Source of the DNA: Anaerococcus sp. Marseille-Q7828 | Lineage (GTDB): Bacteria; Bacillota; Clostridia; Tissierellales; Peptoniphilaceae | DNA: 64,000 nucleotides | Reading direction: 5' to 3' | NCBI RefSeq assembly: GCF_949769285.1 | Contig: NZ_OX458331.1 | Location: 1,178,001-1,242,000 of the forward strand | Shown: piece after piece, positions 61,624-64,000 of the stretch | Position numbering within the stretch: position 1 is the stretch's first letter | Layout of the letters: each line of letters opens with the position of its first letter | Position numbers and translations under genes: made by a program | The notes under the pieces: generated by a model | The model's database searches: none | Told to the model about the DNA's origin: nothing | Seen by the model: only the letters and a program-made list of their open reading frames with translations

Positions 61624-62581
61624 GGTAAAAATATTAGAGCTTTTCGGTGGCATAGGTGCTATTAGAAAGGCTTTTATTAATTTAAAGATACCTTATGAAG
61701 TAGTTGATTATGTAGAAATAGATAAGGCTTGTGTTAAATCATACAACGCACTTTATGGAGAAGACTATAAGCCAAAATCAGTAGTAGGATATAAAGCACC
61801 TAATGAGAATATAGACCTAATTATGCATGGAAGTCCTTGCCAAGACTTTTCAAGAATAGGAAAAAAGCAGGGAGGAGTAAAGAATTCAGGAACTAGATCA
61901 AGCTTACTATTTGAAACAATTAGAATAATTAAAGAAATGAAAGAAAAACCTAAATGGATAATTTGGGAAAATGTAAAGGGAGTCCTTGATAGAAATATGA
62001 GGGACTCCTTTTTTATTTATCTAAAAGAGTTAGAGAGCCTAGGATATGAAAGCAAGTATGAAATCTTAAATGCAATGGACTTTGGCATACCTCAAAAAAG
62101 AGAAAGGATATTTGTTGTTTCATGTCTTGGAGCAAATAACTTTTCTTTTAATAAATTGGAGAGAAAAGAAACAAGACCACTAAGTGAATTTTTGGAAAAG
62201 GATGTAAGTGAACTTTACACCATGACCCAACCTTATATGCTGAAATTTTTAAATAAAGGTATAGATAACAGTTTTAGAGGGCGACTAAAAGTGATTAAAG
62301 ATTTTTCTTATACTATTTCTACAAAACAAATGAGAGTACCCAATTCTGGAATAATAGATATTGGAAATGGTAAATATAGGTATTTAACAGAAAGAGAATG
62401 TTTAAGACTCATGGGTTTTGATGACAGTGATATAGATAAACTAGACAAAGTACATCCAAGAAGAAAAAATTGTACTTCAAGCAAGCTATATAAGCAGGCC
62501 GGCAATTCTATTGTGGTTGATGTTTTAATGGCTATTATAAAAGAAATTCATAGAATGGAGGTAGGAAATGCAAGTAAATGA
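61616..62581 (+). CDS. DNA (cytosine-5) methyltransferase
   Basis: 321 residues. L-E-L-F-G-G-I-G-A (SAM motif, about 6-14), G-S-P-C-Q-D-F-S (catalytic Cys, about 74), W-E-N-V-K-G-V (motif VI) and A-G-N-S-I-V-V-D-V-L near the end complete the family set. No restriction endonuclease is next to it, so it is probably an orphan used against host restriction. Overlaps topB by eight bases and the next gene by 14. Confidence 0.94.
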   Translation: MNKVKILELFGGIGAIRKAFINLKIPYEVVDYVEIDKACVKSYNALYGEDYKPKSVVGYKAPNENIDLIMHGSPCQDFSRIGKKQGGVKNSGTRSSLLFETIRIIKEMKEKPKWIIWENVKGVLDRNMRDSFFIYLKELESLGYESKYEILNAMDFGIPQKRERIFVVSCLGANNFSFNKLERKETRPLSEFLEKDVSELYTMTQPYMLKFLNKGIDNSFRGRLKVIKDFSYTISTKQMRVPNSGIIDIGNGKYRYLTERECLRLMGFDDSDIDKLDKVHPRRKNCTSSKLYKQAGNSIVVDVLMAIIKEIHRMEVGNASK

Positions 62582-64000
62582 TTTTAAGAATATACAAGAA
62601 GCAATAAAGTATGAAGTTTTGCAAGATGAAAAAGAGTATTTAAAACTCTTAAAAGTTATAGGTAACAATCAAAAATATGATTTTTCTAGCCAACTAAGTA
62701 TATATAACAAAGAACCTGAAGCTAGAGCTTGTGCGACTTTTGATATGTGGAAAAAATATTTTGGTCGAGTTGTTATGAGAGGTCAAAAGGGTATTCCAAT
62801 TTTAGTTGGAAGTGATGTAAATCAAAGAATTTCATATATTTTCGATATTAGTCAGACCACATCAATGGATAGGAATATCAATGAGGTTAGCTTATGGCAG
62901 TTTGATCACGAAAATCATAACGAGGCTTTAAAAGAAATAATAAGAGATTTTTCATTTGAAGCTAGTGATTCACTTAATGAAAATATATTTTCTTTAAGTC
63001 GAATTTATGGAGATGAATATATTAATTTGGCTCTTGCTGATTTGAGAATAGATATAGAGGATAGACTGAGTTTTGAAAAGTTTATGAGAGACTCAATATC
63101 CTATGCAGTAGCTAATAGGTTTAATACAGTCTATCCTATGGATATGGAAAATTTAAAAAATAATTTTTCTAGGATTAATACAATTTCTTTAGAACAGATA
63201 GGTACTGTAATATCAAGAGTTAGTGAAGATATTATAGATAGAACAATAGAAAAATCTAAGGAAATGGATCGTGCTAGGCTGCTGACAGAAAGGGCCGATG
63301 CCGACTATAATAAAGATATAGAAAATATAAATGAAGATAGAGGAGGTCAAGATGATTTATATAGACGAGATGATAGGTCAAGAAGTAGAGATGGACGAGT
63401 TTTCACAGATGGAAGCGACAGAGGAAATAGCAATGAAGATCGAAGAGAAAACCTTGGACATGATGGAGAAGGATCTGGAATTTATGGAGAGATTTCCGAA
63501 TCCGACTTACGCAGTTCTAAGACTGTCTTACCTAGTAGGGAGCGAGGACATGGAGAACTGGAAGAAACTTCAGGAAATGTACGAGGAGAAAACACTTTTG
63601 AATCATCTGAAGGAAATTCAAGATCAGGCAGTGGACTTTATCAAGAGAGAGAAAGTCAAGATGATGAAAGCACAAGGATTGACAGAGAAGATGATGAGAG
63701 AGAATCCAGAGGAATACCAAGGACAGATGAACAACTTGATAGCAACAGTGAAGAGAATAGCAATCAAGGAATACGTGGAAGCTTAGAAAATGAAATAAGC
63801 CAAGAAAAGGAAGCTGATGAAGCTTCTTTTTTTGATGATAAAAACACTGAAAACGGAAAAGATTATTGGATTGTAGAATTTAATGAAAACCACGAATTAG
63901 TTCCCGATTATAGTGGGCAGATAGTAACTAAAGACTTAATTAATGTCCTAAGACAAAAGGATATTGATGTTAAAGACCATAATCAAACTCTTGGAGAAAA
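62568..64000 (+). CDS. LtrC-like/ArdC-like large ICE protein (3' truncated by window edge)
   Basis: Open for 477 codons from ATG 62568 (GGAGGTAGG ribosome binding site) to the window end. The first 100 residues (F-S-S-Q-L-S-I-Y-N, A-R-A-C-A-T-F-D-M-W, V-V-M-R-G-Q-K-G-I-P-I-L, Y-I-F-D-I-S) match the LtrC/ArdC-like N-terminus of the very large helicase-like proteins in Tn1549-type ICEs. Residues about 258-410 are disordered and rich in Arg, Gly, Ser, Glu and Asp, and this stretch overlaps a +1-frame ORF. After it, D-Y-W-I-V-E-F-N-E begins another domain. Confidence 0.85.
   Translation, partial: MQVNDFKNIQEAIKYEVLQDEKEYLKLLKVIGNNQKYDFSSQLSIYNKEPEARACATFDMWKKYFGRVVMRGQKGIPILVGSDVNQRISYIFDISQTTSMDRNINEVSLWQFDHENHNEALKEIIRDFSFEASDSLNENIFSLSRIYGDEYINLALADLRIDIEDRLSFEKFMRDSISYAVANRFNTVYPMDMENLKNNFSRINTISLEQIGTVISRVSEDIIDRTIEKSKEMDRARLLTERADADYNKDIENINEDRGGQDDLYRRDDRSRSRDGRVFTDGSDRGNSNEDRRENLGHDGEGSGIYGEISESDLRSSKTVLPSRERGHGELEETSGNVRGENTFESSEGNSRSGSGLYQERESQDDESTRIDREDDERESRGIPRTDEQLDSNSEENSNQGIRGSLENEISQEKEADEASFFDDKNTENGKDYWIVEFNENHELVPDYSGQIVTKDLINVLRQKDIDVKDHNQTLGE
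63351..63786 (+). CDS. Overprinted +1-frame ORF with TnpV-like C-terminus
   Basis: 145 codons, ATG 63351 to TAG 63786, wholly inside the LtrC-like gene. GAGGAGG lies five bases before the ATG. The C-terminal half (about 80-145) reads as a helical protein with N-H-L-K-E-I-Q-D-Q-A, A-Q-G-L-T-E-K-M and Q-M-N-N-L-I. These blocks resemble the L-x-E-I ... G-V-T-E ... M-N-N layout I associate with the TnpV family of transposon-encoded proteins. Against it: an M/E/K-rich frame can arise by chance opposite GAT/GAA-rich codons, and codon use in the main frame is the more normal. Resemblance is from memory. Confidence 0.45.

Larger units (their letters stand above)
41669..64000 (+). mobile_element. Tn1549/CTn-like integrative conjugative element, left part
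   Basis: All genes point the same way in the known order of this ICE class: RepA_N initiator, DnaC-like, PcfB, VirD4, Ssb, Maff2, VirB6-like, PrgI, VirB4, NlpC/P60 hydrolase, DUF4315, DUF4366, TopB, LtrC-like protein. Non-core insertions are the BRO antirepressor, the three-gene cargo at 46.5-48.2 kb, the AbiE pair and the C5 methyltransferase. The exact left end is uncertain (41,669-41,845). The relaxase, excisionase, integrase and right end lie beyond the window. Confidence 0.9.

Noticed and set aside
63532-63720. Minus-strand ORF opposite the LtrC-like gene
   Set aside because: Antisense shadow of purine-rich coding sequence, Leu/Phe/His-rich and without a ribosome binding site.
1-64000. 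CRISPR arrays, rRNA genes and known riboswitches
   Set aside because: No evenly spaced repeats, rRNA segments or conserved riboswitch cores were seen on reading the window.

Overview
The window is about two thirds ordinary low-GC Firmicute chromosome and one third integrative conjugative element. Gene content and order point to a Gram-positive anaerobic coccus of the Peptoniphilaceae, Anaerococcus-like (inferred from synteny and A/T-rich codon use; no rRNA gene is present to prove it). Supporting order includes def-fmt-rsmB-rlmN-stp-prkC-rsgA-rpe, plsX-acpP-rnc-smc and murB-rapZ-whiA-dnaE-pfkA-pyk.

Bases 1-3,830: the 3' part of a penicillin-binding protein gene, a MinD-like ATPase, a convergent recX/GIY-YIG operon preceded by a 35-codon membrane peptide, and tRNA-His and tRNA-Leu behind strong promoters. 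Bases 3,890-6,800 form a nest of mobile DNA: an IS200-type element, then a group IIC intron inserted just behind its right-end hairpin. Both appear to lie inside a small type I toxin-antitoxin locus of the par/Fst kind. A short plus-strand RNA with a bidirectional terminator lies to the left. A 30-codon hydrophobic toxin ORF on the minus strand lies to the right, split from its stop codon by the intron.

Bases 6,950-12,200: pyrH-frr, then a type IV pilus / pseudopilus operon (pilC, pilA, pilD and four minor pilins). Bases 12,250-28,200: acetate kinase, L32, plsX-acpP-rnc, a radical SAM protein, smc (apparently starting at ATT), and a long chain of overlapping genes for formyl-Met handling, rRNA methylation, PASTA-kinase signalling, ribosome assembly and pentose phosphate metabolism. 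Bases 28,250-41,670: a large-subunit catalase, L28 (minus strand), murB, rapZ, a tyrosine phosphatase where yvcK is expected, whiA, dnaE, pfkA, pyk and rlmD.

Bases 41,670-64,000 are the left part of a Tn1549/CTn-like ICE lying just behind rlmD. In order: repA and dnaC-like replication genes, pcfB, a BRO/KilAC antirepressor, the VirD4 coupling protein, a three-gene cargo (ClbS/DfsB-like, SRPBCC, SAP-domain), ssb, Maff2, a VirB6-like protein, PrgI, VirB4, a membrane-anchored NlpC/P60 hydrolase, surface proteins, an AbiE toxin-antitoxin pair between two copies of one palindrome, topB, an orphan C5 methyltransferase, and a large LtrC-like protein that leaves the window. Inside that last gene is an overlapping +1-frame ORF of 145 codons with its own strong ribosome binding site and a TnpV-like C-terminus. 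The integrase, relaxase and right end are not in view.
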